64,000 bases of DNA from Tridacna crocea (lineage: Eukaryota > Mollusca > Bivalvia > Cardiida > Cardiidae): contig OX031060.1 of the NCBI GenBank assembly GCA_943736015.1, forward strand, positions 12,909,501-12,973,500, given 5' to 3'. Below are positions 1 through 10,921 of the stretch, piece after piece. A program made the translations under genes and the position numbers. The stretch's first letter is position 1. Every line of letters begins with the position of its first letter. The notes beneath the pieces were generated by a model that made no database searches, was not told where the DNA came from, and saw nothing but the letters and a program-made list of their open reading frames with translations.

Positions 1-162
1 GACGGGAAAAGGAGAAAATGCTGGTAACCAGCATTTTCTGCTTACCCCACAATGTTTTCCTACCCTGTTGGAAACAAGTTCCAATTTCTGAGGTATGTTT
101 GTCGTCTACAAGTGCTTTCATTTTAGACCAGTCAAAAATGTTGTCATTTGATGAAGAGTTAA
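1..162 (+). mobile_element. PalA copy, cut by window start
   Basis: Only the core palindrome and the right half are in the window. The copy ends in GAAGAGTTAA. The right core arm has a base change (TTTTCTGCTTACCCC), so the hairpin is imperfect. Confidence 0.85.
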
Positions 163-207
163 GGGATTTGTTATGTGCAGATATTTTCAATTTGCACAAA
201 AATTCTA

Positions 208-435
208 TTAACTCTTTACCAAACAACAACATTTTGGACCAGACCAAACTGAAAGCATTTGCAGACGACAAAATAAATTTGACTGAAAAATTATAATTTG
301 GTTTGGGAAGGTAGAAAACAATGTCGGAAAGGGAGAAAATGCTAGTTACCAGCATTTTCTCCTTTTCTTTCAATGTTTTCAAAAGGCTTCTTTCTTACAG
401 TCATTAAAAGCCTGAATTGTGTGGTAGAGAGTTAA
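208..435 (-). mobile_element. PalA copy, full length
   Basis: TTAA at both ends, 228 bp. The core reads GCTAGTTACCAGC and the right arm has TTTCAATG instead of CCCACAATG, so the stem is partly decayed. Confidence 0.85.
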
Positions 436-745
436 CTGATAGCGAGTAAACAATGCCTAGACAGATGGATATTGTTAAATAGATATTTATTGTCATATCA
501 TTGAATTTATTGATAATTTCCCTTTGGCCATTGCTAACCCTGTTCCAACCAATCCTGTATTTTAATGGCCCTGATGACTGTGTATGAAAAGGAAAAGTGT
601 ATGTAAAAACCATTTTCTTCTTTTCTTACATTATTTTCTAATATTTCAAAGAAAGACTGAATGCAACACTAATGATAATTGTACAGTACCTGTAAATGCT
701 TTAAAAACTTGGAAGAGTCTTGAATTTTTGCTTTTTGGTCACAAG

Positions 746-885
746 TTAATCCTTTACCACACAATTCCAAGGTTTATCAACCTAAGAAAGAAAATTTTCA
801 AACAAATGATGGGGAAAAATAAGAGAAAAATCCTGTTAACCAGCATTTTCTCTCCTCCCAAAATGTATTCTACTCTTGAATTGTA
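746..885 (+). mobile_element. PalA copy, right half missing
   Basis: Starts TTAATCCTTTACCACACAATTCC. Core CTGTTAACCAGC is decayed, and similarity stops soon after the core. Confidence 0.6.
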
Positions 886-1480
886 TTGAGGTTTGTCCTA
901 ACAGTCCAGGTGATATCATGGCGGTCAGTGACACACCCATGTGTTTCCTGGCTTTCTCACACCAGTACTGACACAAGTTTCTATCCAAAGCCACCGACTA
1001 CTTCTCTCACATACATCAGAAATGAGAGGCAAAAAATCGCCGGAAAGGAAGATCTAGTCTTGAAAAGACAATTCTCTTCATTAAAGTAAATTTCAATGAT
1101 CATGTAACTGTAACATGCGGCATGTAACTGTTATGGTAAAACTGTCAGAAATACAAAGCAGCTGTCATTTTACAACCTGGACAGTGAAAAAAGACAAAGG
1201 AAGGTAATGTTCAATGCAGGATTGCAGACGGATGGGTTTTCTTGTCATGTTACTTCTGCTATATCTTCAAATACCACAGATTTTAAAAAGAGACCAAGTT
1301 CTTGCATTGTGTATGATACTATCAGCTTGTTTTTGCTTGTAGTTACTGACATTCTGTGCTCTTCTCCTTTATCCTCTGAGATTCCTGAGAAAGAAATCGG
1401 TAAAAATCAAGTGAGTTACATAAACATTCACAGCACAATTGCATGTGTAACAACCCTAAAAAGAAAGTGAAAGCTTTAGA
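886..1480. other. Non-repeat stretch, nothing recognised
   Basis: Short open frames here lack codon-usage or domain signals that I recognise. A decayed PalA core (about 1485-1530) follows immediately. Confidence 0.4.
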
Positions 1481-1693
1481 AAAACTTTGTTAGAAAAGGA
1501 GAAAATCCTGGCATCCAGCACTTTGTCCCTTTTTAACCCTTTCCCAAATGACAAAATTTAAGACTGGTCCAAGATGAAAGAACTTGCAGGCTACAAAATA
1601 AACACAACTCAAGAATTGAAATTTGTTTCCAGTGGGGCAGAAAACATTGTGGGAAAAGGAGACAATGCTGGTTACCAGCATTGTCTCCTTTTT

Positions 1694-2584
1694 ATACGCC
1701 CGTCGAAGACGGGACGTATTATGGGATCACCTGTGGCGGGCGGCGTCCAGTTCTTTGTCCGGAGCATATCTCCAAAACTATTCTACCTAGGGTTATGAAA
1801 TTTCATGGGTGGATAGATCTCATCAAGGGGGAGTGCAGTGCAGAGGAACCAGAACTCTTGCTTGCTTAATTTTTGAGTTATTGCCCTTTGTCGTTTTTCA
1901 TACTTGATTTTTGTCCGGAGCATATCTCCAAAACTATACTAGCTAGGGTTATGAAATTTCTTGGGTGAATAGATCTCACTAAGGGGGAGTGCAGTGCACA
2001 GGAACCATAACTCTTGCTTGCTTAATTTTTTAGTTATTGCCCTTTGTCCTTTTTTCATACTTGAATTTTGTCCGGTGAATATCTCCAAAACTATACTAGC
2101 TAGGGTTATGAAACTTCATAGGTGGATAGATCTCATCAAGGGGGAGTGCAGTGCATAAGAACCATAACTCTTGCTTGCTTAATTTTTGAGTTATTGCCCT
2201 TTGTCGTTTTTCATACTTGATTTTTGTCCGGAGCATATCTCCAAAACTATACTAGCTAGGGTTATGAAATTTCATGGGTGGATAGATCTCATCAAGGGGG
2301 AGTGCAATGCATAGGAATCATAACTCTTGCTTGCTTAATTTTTGAGTTATTGCCCTTTGTTGTTTTTCATACTTGATTTTTGTCTGGTGAATATCTCCAA
2401 AACTATACTAGCTAGGGTTATGAAATTTCATGGGTGGATAGATCTCATCAAGGGGGAGTGCAGTGCACAGGAATCATAACTCTTGCTCGCTTAATTTTTC
2501 AGTTACTGCCCTTTGTCGTTTTTCATACTTGAATTTAGTCTGGTGCATGCCCCAGCTTTACAACTTGGGGTAAGATGGGCGTAT
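1694..2584. mobile_element. Satellite-bearing element inserted in PalA
   Basis: Begins ATACGCCCGTC followed by a small hairpin (CCCGTC GAA GACGGG) and ends in a hairpin (CCCCA..TGGGG) plus GATGGGCGTAT. The terminal 11 bases are inverted repeats with one mismatch. It contains five tandem 156-bp units. Short terminal hairpins around a minisatellite recall bivalve 'pearl'-type or non-autonomous Helentron-like elements; that assignment is inference. No clean target duplication was found, and 23 extra bases follow before PalA resumes. Confidence 0.55.
1757..2537 (+). repeat. Tandem repeat, 5 units of about 156 bp
   Basis: GTCCGGAGCATATCTCC or its variant GTCYGGTGAATATCTCC recurs at 1757, 1913, 2070, 2226 and 2382, with a partial sixth start at 2538. 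Units differ by only a few bases, so the array is young or homogenised. Confidence 0.9.
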
Positions 2585-3069
2585 CTTGCTACAGTTTGCC
2601 GCTCTTGTTCCACGATGTTTTCAAAAGGCTTCTGTCTCAGGGTCATAAAAACCAGGGATTGTTTTGTAAAGGGTTTAACAATGTCAAATTATTGGATTTG
2701 TTGTCCAGTTTGGATATACCGGTAGTACTAAGTCTTATTGATAAATTATTGTTTGATACTGGTATAATTTTTCTCGTACTGACCAAGATGACTAATATTG
2801 GCCGAGTTATAGTGTTAAACATAGAACATTTTTCAGCATATAAATGCAGTAATACAGTTTGTTCAGTAAATGTTAAATTTATAAGCCTTACTTGTGATAT
2901 ATGCTATTCCAAAGTTAAACTGTTGACAGACGGTTTGCATAAATGAGTTCTTTGAGTTGCAGCCAATCATCAGCACACCAGCTCCACTAAACAACAAGAA
3001 GAAATACATGCACATGTATAATCCAAGTTTTAGAACACTGTAAATATGTAACAGCTTGGCAACATGTCT

Positions 3070-3566
3070 TTAACCCTTTCCCAAACGACAAAATTATAGA
3101 CTGGTCCAAATTAAAAGCGCTTGCAGACGACAAAGTAAACGTAACTCAAAAATTGAAATTTGTTTCCACCGGGGTAGAAAACATTGTGGGAAAAGGAGAA
3201 AATGCTGGTTACCAGCATTTTCTCCTTTTCCCACAATGTTTTCATCCTCGGATACCCCGGAGTCTCCCTATTTGCTACGCTACATCGACCCCTGGGACAA
3301 TTGACTAATAAAACTTTGAATCAGCTGCCGAAAATCGATACGAAACGTCATAGTGTACAGTCCACTTGCCCATCACAAAATGATGATGGAACCAATGAAA
3401 AGCCAGCATTCGGCCAGCGGTAAAGCGAGGGAAATTCATTTGATTGTCCCAGGGGTCGATGTAGTGTAGCAAATAGGGAGACCCCGGGGTATCCGAGGAT
3501 GCAATGTTTTCAAAAGGCTTCTTTCTCAGGGTTGTAAAAACCAGGGACTGTTTGGGAAAGAGTTAA
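3070..3566 (-). mobile_element. PalA copy split by a 259-bp element
   Basis: TTAA at both ends. The core (around 3210) is a perfect hairpin. The insertion lies directly behind the right arm and duplicates CAATGTTTT. Confidence 0.9.
3243..3501. mobile_element. 259-bp element, 59-bp TIRs, 9-bp TSD
   Basis: Ends start CATCCTCGGATACCCCGG on both strands. The terminal inverted repeats run about 59 bp with two mismatches. Flanking CAATGTTTT at 3234-3242 and 3502-3510 is a perfect 9-bp target duplication, which fits a Mutator-like (MULE) MITE. The inner 140 bp has no coding content. Confidence 0.85.
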
Positions 3567-3711
3567 CTTCATCTAGATAATCCAGTGCTGGTATGACCTT
3601 TTCAGGTTAAATACTTTTAAAAAAAATTGTGAAGACAGGAAAATGCTGGCACAAAATTTTCAACATTGTCAACGTCAAATACCATGCTTTAATGCTGTCA
3701 TATTTACCCAC

Positions 3712-3900
3712 TTTTACATTGAAAGCATTTGCTGATGATGAAAAAATCAAATTTAAAGCATGGAAGTTGTCTTTCATTGTAACATTGTAGGAAAAGGAGA
3801 AAATGCTAGTTACAAGTATTTTCTCCTTTTTCCATTTTTTTTCAAGGGTATTTTTTTTCTCAGGATCTTCAAAACCCAGGATTGTGTGGTAAAGGATTAA
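3712..3900 (-). mobile_element. PalA copy, left end decayed
   Basis: Right end is GTGTGGTAAAGGATTAA. Core GCTAGTTACAAGT is imperfect. Fragments of another PalA core lie just upstream (3630-3665). Confidence 0.65.
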
Positions 3901-4062
3901 CATTGTCAAACGTAAATATACAGGGGAATTGTCTCTCCAAAAAGAGCATGAAATTACAAATAGATTGACATAACAATTCCATAAACTTACATCATACCCT
4001 GGAACAATTTTCTGGAAGAAACTCTGAAAACATCCCAATAAAATGTGGATAATCAACATGAC

Positions 4063-4286
4063 TTGACCCTTTACCACAGAATCCCAAGTTTTCATGATCC
4101 TAGATAAAAGGTTTTGGAAAACATTGTAGTAAAAGAAGAAAATGCTGGTAAACTGCATTTTCTCCTTTTCCCAAAATGTTTTCATCTCCAAAAACAAATT
4201 ACAATTTTTGAGTCATATTTATTTTGTTGTGTGCAAATGCTTTGAATTCAGACAAGACTAAAATTTTGTTGTTAAGCATAGAGTAA
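4063..4286 (+). mobile_element. PalA copy, old
   Basis: Starts TTGACCCTTTACCACAGAATCCC. The core is degraded on one side (GGTAAACTGCATTTTC), and the right terminus is reduced to AGAGTAA. Confidence 0.7.
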
Positions 4287-4289
4287 GGA

Positions 4290-4845
4290 CAACTACTTGA
4301 ATGTGGGTCAAAATATTGTGACAAAAAAAGAAAACTGTTAACTTTGTTGTTGGCAATTTATCCTTTTTCTTTTAACAAAGTCTTTTTACAAAGAAGTAAG
4401 TAACCTGTTAGTAGTACTGTGTTCACAGCCTAAAAGGAGTTAAACTGTTTAATCATTTAACAAAGTTAACTGAATAGCAAGTTCTAACCCACAGCTTGGT
4501 AAAGAAACCCTGCAGATATTTTCCATGAATAAATGAAATCTGATTCTTTGGCTGTTTTTATATAGAATGTCTCACCAAAGTGGACAGTGTAGATCAAAGT
4601 TCATACCGCATTTTTTGTCAAAAGGTTGTTATACAAGAACACAATAATTTCCCTATTTGCACACCATATAAAACTATTATGTGTAAAGTCGTATTACCCT
4701 TTTGACTGTGAGAAAGCAGCAGCATCCAGTAACTGGGCAGTAAGTAAAGCACAACCAACTTCCTGGCTTGGTTCCTAAAAGGACAAAACAAGACATCTTT
4801 TACCCATTACTCTAACAATAAGAATTTATATTTTACCTCCCTGTA
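4290..4845. other. AT-rich stretch, nothing recognised
   Basis: No gene, repeat family or RNA was recognised. GTGGACAGTGTAGATCAAAG near 4580 may be one arm of a Snap60 fold-back copy. Confidence 0.35.
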
Positions 4846-5030
4846 GTAAACAGTTTTCTGAAACATTGTAGAAAAGACAGCAAAATGCTTATCACACACA
4901 TTTGCTCCTATTTCCACATTGTTTTCCACATTTTCCTTTCCAACTAGTGCTTGTAATCCATGTCATTTGTAATGACAGTAATTTCGTTCTTAATATGGTC
5001 TAAAAACCAAAATGTGATGTAATGGGTTGA
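4846..5030. mobile_element. Decayed PalA copy
   Basis: GAAACATTGTAGAAAAGACAG and the ending GTGATGTAATGGGTTGA identify it, but the core no longer pairs. Confidence 0.45.
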
Positions 5031-5258
5031 CTCTTTTCTAAACGAAATTTTGGACCCATTTACAGGTGACATTTAGAAGCCTAAATGAAAACATTATGGG
5101 AAAAGGAGAAAATGCTGGTAACCAGCATTTTCTCCATTTCCCACAATGTTTTCTACCCTGCTGGAAACATTTCAATTCTTGAGTTATGTTCATTTTGTCA
5201 TGTGCAAGAGCTTTCAATTTGTACCAGTCTAAACATCTGTCGTGTGGTAAAGGGTTAA
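5027..5258. mobile_element. PalA copy with two right-type halves
   Basis: The left end reads like the complement of a normal right end (AAACGAAATTTTGGACCC), and the right half is also right-type. Core GCTGGTAACCAGC is intact. Ends at AAGGGTTAA. Confidence 0.65.
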
Positions 5259-5404
5259 ATGGTAGAACATGTCACTGATAAGACAGAAAATGTTGTGGAA
5301 AGAGGAGAAACAGCTGATTTCCAGCATTTTCTCCTTTTCCCATGTTTTCGAAAGCCTTTTCTGTCAGGGTCTTCAAAACTCAGGATTGTGTGGTATAAAG
5401 TTAA
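5259..5404 (-). mobile_element. PalA copy, left half missing
   Basis: Abuts the previous copy. The core is decayed (GCTGATTTCCAGC) and CCCACAATG is shortened to CCCATG. Confidence 0.6.
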
Positions 5405-5763
5405 TGCATCTCATTACATCATTGTGCATCCATATAAATCATTTTCCTTGTATGGCAACCAACTGAATAATGAAATACACTGGTCCTTTGACATGCAGAA
5501 AATTGACCAATAGTAGAAAGTTTTGACCCAGAGCAGGCTGACATGGGTCAATACTTTTGGTAGGTGCATTAAGCCCCCTTTTCACAGAGCCTAGCTTATA
5601 TACACATACTTACATTAAGTTGAGATGAATAATATTGAAAATCGTCTACTATAATCACATCAGGTAGTACAGATTTAGTATGGACACTGCTACAGTACTG
5701 TATTACATCTTTGGCCGTGTTCATGTACCTGAAAAGTTTGAATCCATGGTACAAATTGCATAG

Positions 5764-6040
5764 TTGAACCCTTCACCACACAGAAAAATTTGAGACTTGC
5801 CCATACTGAAGGAAATTGTATCAATATTTCAAATGTTGTCCAGTTGATAGTATTTATCGATTAACGTGTAGAAAACATTGTGGCAAAAGGAGAAAATGCT
5901 GGTTACCAGGATTTTCTCCTTTTCCCACAATGTTTGCCATCCTGCTGGAAACAAATTTCAATTTTTGAGTTGTGTTTAGTTTGTTTGTCTGCAACTGCTT
6001 TCAATTTGGACCAGTCTAAAATTTTGTCATTTTGTAGAGG
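5764..6040. mobile_element. PalA copy with right-type left end and extra spacer
   Basis: Starts TTGAACCCTTCACCACACAG then follows right-half sequence, with about 50 extra bases before the core. The core is near perfect (one mismatch, CCAGGATTTTC). The right terminus has decayed. Confidence 0.6.
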
Positions 6041-6237
6041 GAAACAAAAGATGAACAAGTTATTACAAATGCTGACCTTAGCCCTTTTTTGCAAGTACAT
6101 GTAATTGCTTTATATCATACAATGATTTCAAAAATTGTATCCTTCAGGAGTTGTATTTGTACCTTAAATGATATACAGTGTATGTGTTTCATCTTTTCAC
6201 CCTTGTTTAGCTGATCTTGAGGAAGATGTCTATTTGA

Positions 6238-6378
6238 CCAATTTTTTAAAGGAGAAAAAAAAACATTGTATGAAGAGGAGAATTTACTGGTTTTCAGTCT
6301 TTTCCCCCATCTACGAAGTTCTTAACAGCTGTCTTCTCCTGGGAAGCTGAATTCTGGGATTGTTTGTTAAAGGGTTAA
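6238..6378 (-). mobile_element. Decayed PalA copy
   Basis: ACATTGTATGAAGAGGAG and the end GGGATTGTTTGTTAAAGGG plus TTAA remain. Confidence 0.5.
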
Positions 6379-6802
6379 GTACAGAATTGTAGTGTTAATG
6401 TTTTTGAATGATAAAATAAAACAGAGCTTTACTAACAGAAATGTGAGTGTCTCCAGCTGTCCTGCTGTTTCTGGTCGGACCATTCCATGTACTGGTAAAG
6501 GTATGTGACTGAGTGGGTGTCTACTTATAAACGTTACATTGTGGTCTTGACTGGCATAGGACACTGCAGCCTGGAACAACAACTGTGTCTTCCCACTGAA
6601 ATGAATACAATATTATTGAGCCACTCACATTTATCAAAATACTGACCATGCAAATTTCTAATATAAACTGGTACACTAAAAGTTAATGCAATGAATGGTA
6701 ATATTGTGTCACGTGTTCATATTTATGCAAATAAATCCTAAATGACACAGAGAGGTGTTGTAAATTTTAGAAGCAATGGTACTCAATGCATATTTAGGGA
6801 TG
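6379..6802. other. Stretch with nothing recognised
   Basis: No coding, RNA or repeat signal that I could identify. Confidence 0.35.
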
Positions 6803-6810
6803 TAATCCAT

Positions 6811-7032
6811 GTGGTGTCCGTGGTCGTGGGGTAGAGCGTCGGCCTCATAACCTTAAGGTCCTGAGTTCGATACCCGGGAGCGGGTGTCAACTTTGGGATT
6901 TTTCATTGGCCCACACATTCGGCGCGAGTACTGGTGTAGTTCCCAGGAAGCAGAATCGAGAGAGATTAGTATAAGTTGTAAGAACTTGTTTCTCAATCGA
7001 TGTAAAATAAATATGTTTAAACTAAACTAAAC
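6811..7032 (+). mobile_element. tRNA-derived SINE with AAACT-repeat tail
   Basis: The head has an A-box-like GTGGGGTAGAGCGTCGG and a good B box GAGTTCGATACCC at tRNA-like spacing. A roughly 120-bp body and a short (AAACT)n tail follow. TAATCCAT at 6803-6810 and 7033-7040 is an 8-bp target duplication. Pol III promotion is inferred from the boxes. Confidence 0.85.
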
Positions 7033-7087
7033 TAATCCATAGTATATAAGATTTATCTAGGTTTTAATCTACATGTACCTACAGAAT

Positions 7088-7285
7088 TTAACCCTTTACC
7101 ACACAATCCCGACTTTTAATGATCCTGAGAAAGAAGCCTATTGAAAACTTTGTGGGAAAAGGAGAAACTGCTGGTAACCACCATTTTCTCCTTTTCCTAT
7201 AATGTTTTCTACCCCCTCCAATTCAAATTTCAGATTTTCAGTCTCTTCTATTTTGACATCTGCAAGTGCTTTCAATTTGAGTTAA
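7088..7285 (+). mobile_element. PalA copy with 3'-terminal deletion
   Basis: TTAA at both ends, but about 30 bp between CAATTTG and GAGTTAA are gone. Core GCTGGTAACCACC has one mismatch. Confidence 0.8.
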
Positions 7286-7289
7286 CTAT

Positions 7290-8250
7290 TTGATTTAATC
7301 TATACTAAGCGACACACTATTGCTGCAATATTATAACTCTCCTCAACCGTCTGACAGCAGGCAACATCTTGTCCTTTGATGGCAGCTATCAGTTGTCAAT
7401 TTTCAAAATGAACCCCAAATTCACATGTGTACCTTCTGGTCTTTATTTTGAGGGGGTCAAATGACTCCTAATTCAGAAAGTCAAGGGAAAACTCTGGACA
7501 ATATTTTTTTTTCCACATCTTTTAACCGTAAATTTCATCATTTGATCAGCATCTAGTATGCCCTCTCCGAATGAAATCAATATTGATGGGTCCCAAGTTC
7601 TGTCAGTTTGTAAGAATCATTATTTGAACTTCCACACTGTTGATCATAAACAGAATACAGTACATAATTATCTTGGGATACATGTGACAAATGTACTGCC
7701 AAAAAAAGAATTTCAGAACTGCATTAGAAAAGTGTCACATCATAACATGCATGAAAGGTACTCAATAACTCATAAATTAATATGCAAACAGGTCATGATT
7801 GCATTTGTCGCTCGTATTCTAAAAAATATAATATTCCTCATTTCCATTTCCACAAGTTTATGGAATTATTGTCTCATCTGTGAACAATCCTTTGCAGAAC
7901 ACTAATTCAAGTAAAATAAGTATTGGTTACCATCTCTCTTCACCAGTGAGAACAATAACACTTTTGTCCTCTTTCAAAACTTTCAGTTTTTCAATCAATG
8001 CTTTGTTTGTTGAATTGTCATCTGTTTGTAACCAGTTTGAGCCAAATGGTAAACAATACAGTAAGCTTGCCATCTTCTGTTGAAGTCTGAAGATATAAAT
8101 GTGATGTTTTTAAGTTATTTGTAATCCACTTTCTTTTTTTTCAAAATCCCATGCATAACAACGAAGGTATTGGTAACTTTTTTTGATGTAGTTAAAATTG
8201 GGATTGTTTGGTAAAGACTTATGAGACAATACATCACATCTAGATCCATT
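7290..8250. other. Longest gene-free, repeat-poor stretch in the left third
   Basis: Contains a 115-codon frame from 7558 without recognisable domains; I do not call it a gene. A PalA end remnant (ATTGGGATTGTTTGGTAAAG) lies near 8197. Confidence 0.35.
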
Positions 8251-8255
8251 ATACA

Positions 8256-8476
8256 ATCTGCTCAAATGACAAATTTTAGACTGTCCCAAACTAAAAGTGC
8301 TTGCAGATGACAATTTTGAATTTGATGAGAATGGCAGAAAGTTTTCCAATAGGCAGGAAAAAACTGTGGGAAGGGGAGAAATTGCTCGTTATGAGCAATT
8401 TCTCCTTTTCCCACAGTGTTTTCTAAAGACTTATAATGCAGACACGTAAAAACCAGGGCTTGTTTGGGAGAGTTAA
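8256..8476 (-). mobile_element. PalA subfamily A2 copy
   Basis: Core GCTCGTTATGAGC with arms AGAAATTG / CAATTTCT and CACAGTG. The left TTAA is lost; right end GGAGAGTTAA. Confidence 0.8.
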
Positions 8477-8532
8477 GCCTAATGGGTAACTAAATGTGCT
8501 TATGCAGGCAGCAGATCTAGCAGAGCAGTTAC

Positions 8533-8729
8533 CTTCAGGCTGAAAGCTTGCTCCGATGCTATTTTTGTGAGACTTTGGTCTCCACAAATGCGGTTTTGAC
8601 AACTATATAGTTTTGACAACTATGTATTTGCTGTGGCGTATACATTTCTCCTGTGGCGTATAATTCTTCTGTGGCGTATTTTAGTTTGACCGCACCAAAA
8701 TTGCATCGGAGCAAGCCTTCAGACTGAAG
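8533..8729. mobile_element. 197-bp MITE-like element with 27-bp TIRs
   Basis: CTTCAGGCTGAAAGCTTGCT at the left is mirrored at the right (CTTCAGTCTGAAGGCTTGCT read inward) and continues CCGATGC in both. Inside are a direct duplication of AGTTTTGACAACTAT and three copies of CTGTGGCGTAT. The target duplication is unclear. Confidence 0.65.
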
Positions 8730-8734
8730 CAGTG

Positions 8735-9139
8735 CAGTCTTATCTTGTACATTCACAATCTGATATCAAGCAAAAGAACCCACAAATCATTTGGGTTTTC
8801 ACTGTTGACAGGAAATGTTTGCTTAATTTATTTACAGTCTAACTTTTTGTAAGATCTAGCCAACGACAAGTAGACTAATCCGAAATCACATCATTACTTG
8901 CAAGTTGCAGACGACACATCTTAGACTTTTAAAAGAGCACTGATAGAGTAACGGATAGACTGACTTTTGATCCATCAACAGATTAGAACATGGACAAATA
9001 TATTAATTCTTAACATAAAGGCCCCTTATGATGGGCAAAGCCAGAGTACATATAGATCAAGATTTGTGATTATTTCTGAGAAGTTATTTAGCTCCACTAC
9101 AAAGATTCTGTTTGTTTACCAGCAGAACCGTACTTTCAT
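8735..9139. other. Stretch with nothing recognised
   Basis: Unique-looking AT-rich DNA without supported features. Confidence 0.3.
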
Positions 9140-9560
9140 TCTTTAAAACTCCTAATTGAAGAGTACGCTGTTTCCCTGCTAGCGTATTGCACGTTTCCAA
9201 TTTGCCTTCGAGACGGGCTCCAGCTAATAAAAAATGATTGGTCATAATGTGACCTCATTTACAGCTAACTGCCCTAGTTTCACTTGTAAACCACAAACAT
9301 TCGTTCATTATATGGTGACCTTGATTGTTAAATACTCGAGTGAGTGTTTTGCTTTGGCTGCATGAGAAGTCTGAAATAGGAGAAAGACTGTTTGGTTTAA
9401 GGTATGCAAGCATTTTTTACCATTTCATACAAATATTCTGGGACAGACGACAACCTGCACGTCTCAGATCCAGAACGCCCCCTCCCGACTTCGAACGACG
9501 AGACACCGTTGGATGTAACAAATCTTCGAGTCGGACAGCCAAACTCAAATAATGATAAAT
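9140..9560 (+). other. CpG-richer, repeat-free island
   Basis: Base composition is less AT-rich than the neighbours and CpG is more frequent (for example around 9165-9220 and 9440-9540). AAG|GTATGC at about 9400 could be a splice donor, and an open frame runs through 9404-9660. It could be an untranslated or first exon or a promoter, but no domain or homology supports a gene call. Confidence 0.25.
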
Positions 9561-9662
9561 ATACTTACTTCTTGAATACTGCAGAAAACATCGCTCTCTC
9601 AGCTTTAGGTTTGAGGTCAAATTGCAAGTTCTGTGCAAGCAGACCTAATCTAACTTGCCATT

Positions 9663-9728
9663 TTACCAAACAACAAAATTCAAACTTGTCCCATATTGAA
9701 AGCATTTGCAAATATTGCATGCAACGAA
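9663..9728 (-). mobile_element. PalA right-end fragment
   Basis: TTACCAAACAACAAAATTC and the following CATATTGAAAGCATTTGC match the end of a '-' copy. It stops where the next copy begins. Confidence 0.6.
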
Positions 9729-9959
9729 TTAAAGCCCATTACCACACAATCCCAACTTTCAACGACCCTGAGAAAGAAGCCTATAGAAAACATTGTGGGA
9801 AAAGTAGAAAATGCTGGTAACCAGCATTTTCTCCTTTTCCCACAACATTTTCTACCCTTCACAAAGGAATTTTTTAATTTTCAGTCACTTTTATTTTGTC
9901 GTCTGCTAATGCTTTGGATTTGGACAAGCTTAAAATATTGTCGTCTGGTAATGACTTAA
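9729..9959 (+). mobile_element. PalA copy, full length
   Basis: TTAA at both ends (AATTAAAGCCCATTACC on the left). Core GCTGGTAACCAGC; left arm AAAAGTAG is mismatched against CTCCTTTT. Confidence 0.85.
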
Positions 9960-10019
9960 ATGTGGCTCAATTTTTCAAATAGATCTACTATGATTTGACT
10001 CTATAAGGTTAGATTGCAA

Positions 10020-10105
10020 TGAGTGAAAAGGAGAAAATATTGAGCTGGGTTACTGCTGTAATGTTTTCTGGTTGTTGCAAAATGTTTTCAAAATCTTTCA
10101 ATCTT
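10020..10105. mobile_element. PalA core fragment
   Basis: GTGAAAAGGAGAAAATATTG and two AATGTTTTC motifs remain. Confidence 0.4.
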
Positions 10106-10109
10106 AGTG

Positions 10110-10729
10110 TTGGTATAAATCAGTATGGTGTATAAGATTATTAAAGCAGAATAGAGCTAAAATGAGATTCCGAAAAAAATATTAAACATTATTGAAATCG
10201 ACAGCATATAAAAGACAATGATCACTTTGTTTGATAAAGGGTATTGAAAGATAAATGTTAGAAAGAACTAGCTTCATACCCATGTAGAATTATCTGCTAT
10301 TTAACAATTCTTTTCACTGTTAATACCTTGTAATGAGTGGTATTTAGATCTACCTGAACATGCATCTCCATGTGTCTCTCTTCAGGGTTTTTTTGCCAAA
10401 AATTGGGAATTAGACTTAGCCTTCAATTTTGGGAAATTCAAGCACAATTTTGGCCAAAATGGGGAAAATCAGACTGACTTTCAAGGTACAGTATAACCTG
10501 TATTCAGAGACCACCAAAGGGAAGTAATAAAAGTGGACTCTTACAGCAGGTGGTCTTTAAATGCAAGTCAGGTAGACTGAAGAAGGGATGTAGTATCAGA
10601 AGTGGATTGTTTAATGCAGGTGGTCTCTAACACAGGTTTAACTGTACATCAATAAAACAAATTAATGGCAATGTATGTATATACAGTAAATAGAAAGGTG
10701 CAGCAATTTGATTAGTGATTCTTTTTAAG
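10110..10729. other. Stretch with nothing recognised
   Basis: Includes two diffuse direct repeats (AGTGGACTCTTACAGCAGGT near 10530 and a related segment near 10600). No gene signal. Confidence 0.35.
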
Positions 10730-10914
10730 TTACCATCACCAGCTGCTTTCCCAAATAACCATCCTTAAAACAATGGTCATTGGTGAGAGAATTTAATCCT
10801 GTGGCAATGACAGTCATCTTTCCTCAGAAAGAAATTGACAGAGCTAGGGATAAACCAGTGGCCCCTTATTCTCAAGGTCTACACAACCAACTGAGCTACC
10901 AGGGCTTGGCAAAA
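10730..10914 (-). mobile_element. SINE-2 copy, 3' truncated
   Basis: Read on the minus strand it starts GCCAAGCCCTGGTAGCTCAG (A box TAGCTCAGTTGG) and continues with the SINE body CAATTTCTTTCTGAGGA found at 17.7 and 54.3 kb. The 3' third is missing. Confidence 0.8.
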
Positions 10915-10921
10915 TGAAAGT

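Larger units (their letters stand above)
1533..2678 (-). mobile_element. PalA copy split by a 0.9-kb insertion
   Basis: Left half 1533-1693 and right remainder 2608-2678 belong to one copy, with TTAA at both ends. Both core arms carry the same change (GGAGACAATGC / GCATTGTCTCC), so the hairpin stays paired despite the substitution. The right arm of the core is where the other element entered. Confidence 0.8.

Noticed and set aside
6811..6890. Functional tRNA gene at 6.8 kb (and heads at 17.7 and 54.3 kb)
   Set aside because: A and B boxes are present, but the cloverleaf is incomplete and the heads are followed by SINE bodies and tails.
7558..7905. 115-codon open frame
   Set aside because: No recognisable domain, no splice context, AT-driven codon use; probably chance.
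9404..9820. 138-codon open frame overlapping the CpG-richer island
   Set aside because: Its 3' part runs into a PalA copy; the N-terminal part has no homology that I recognise. Kept only as a composition finding.
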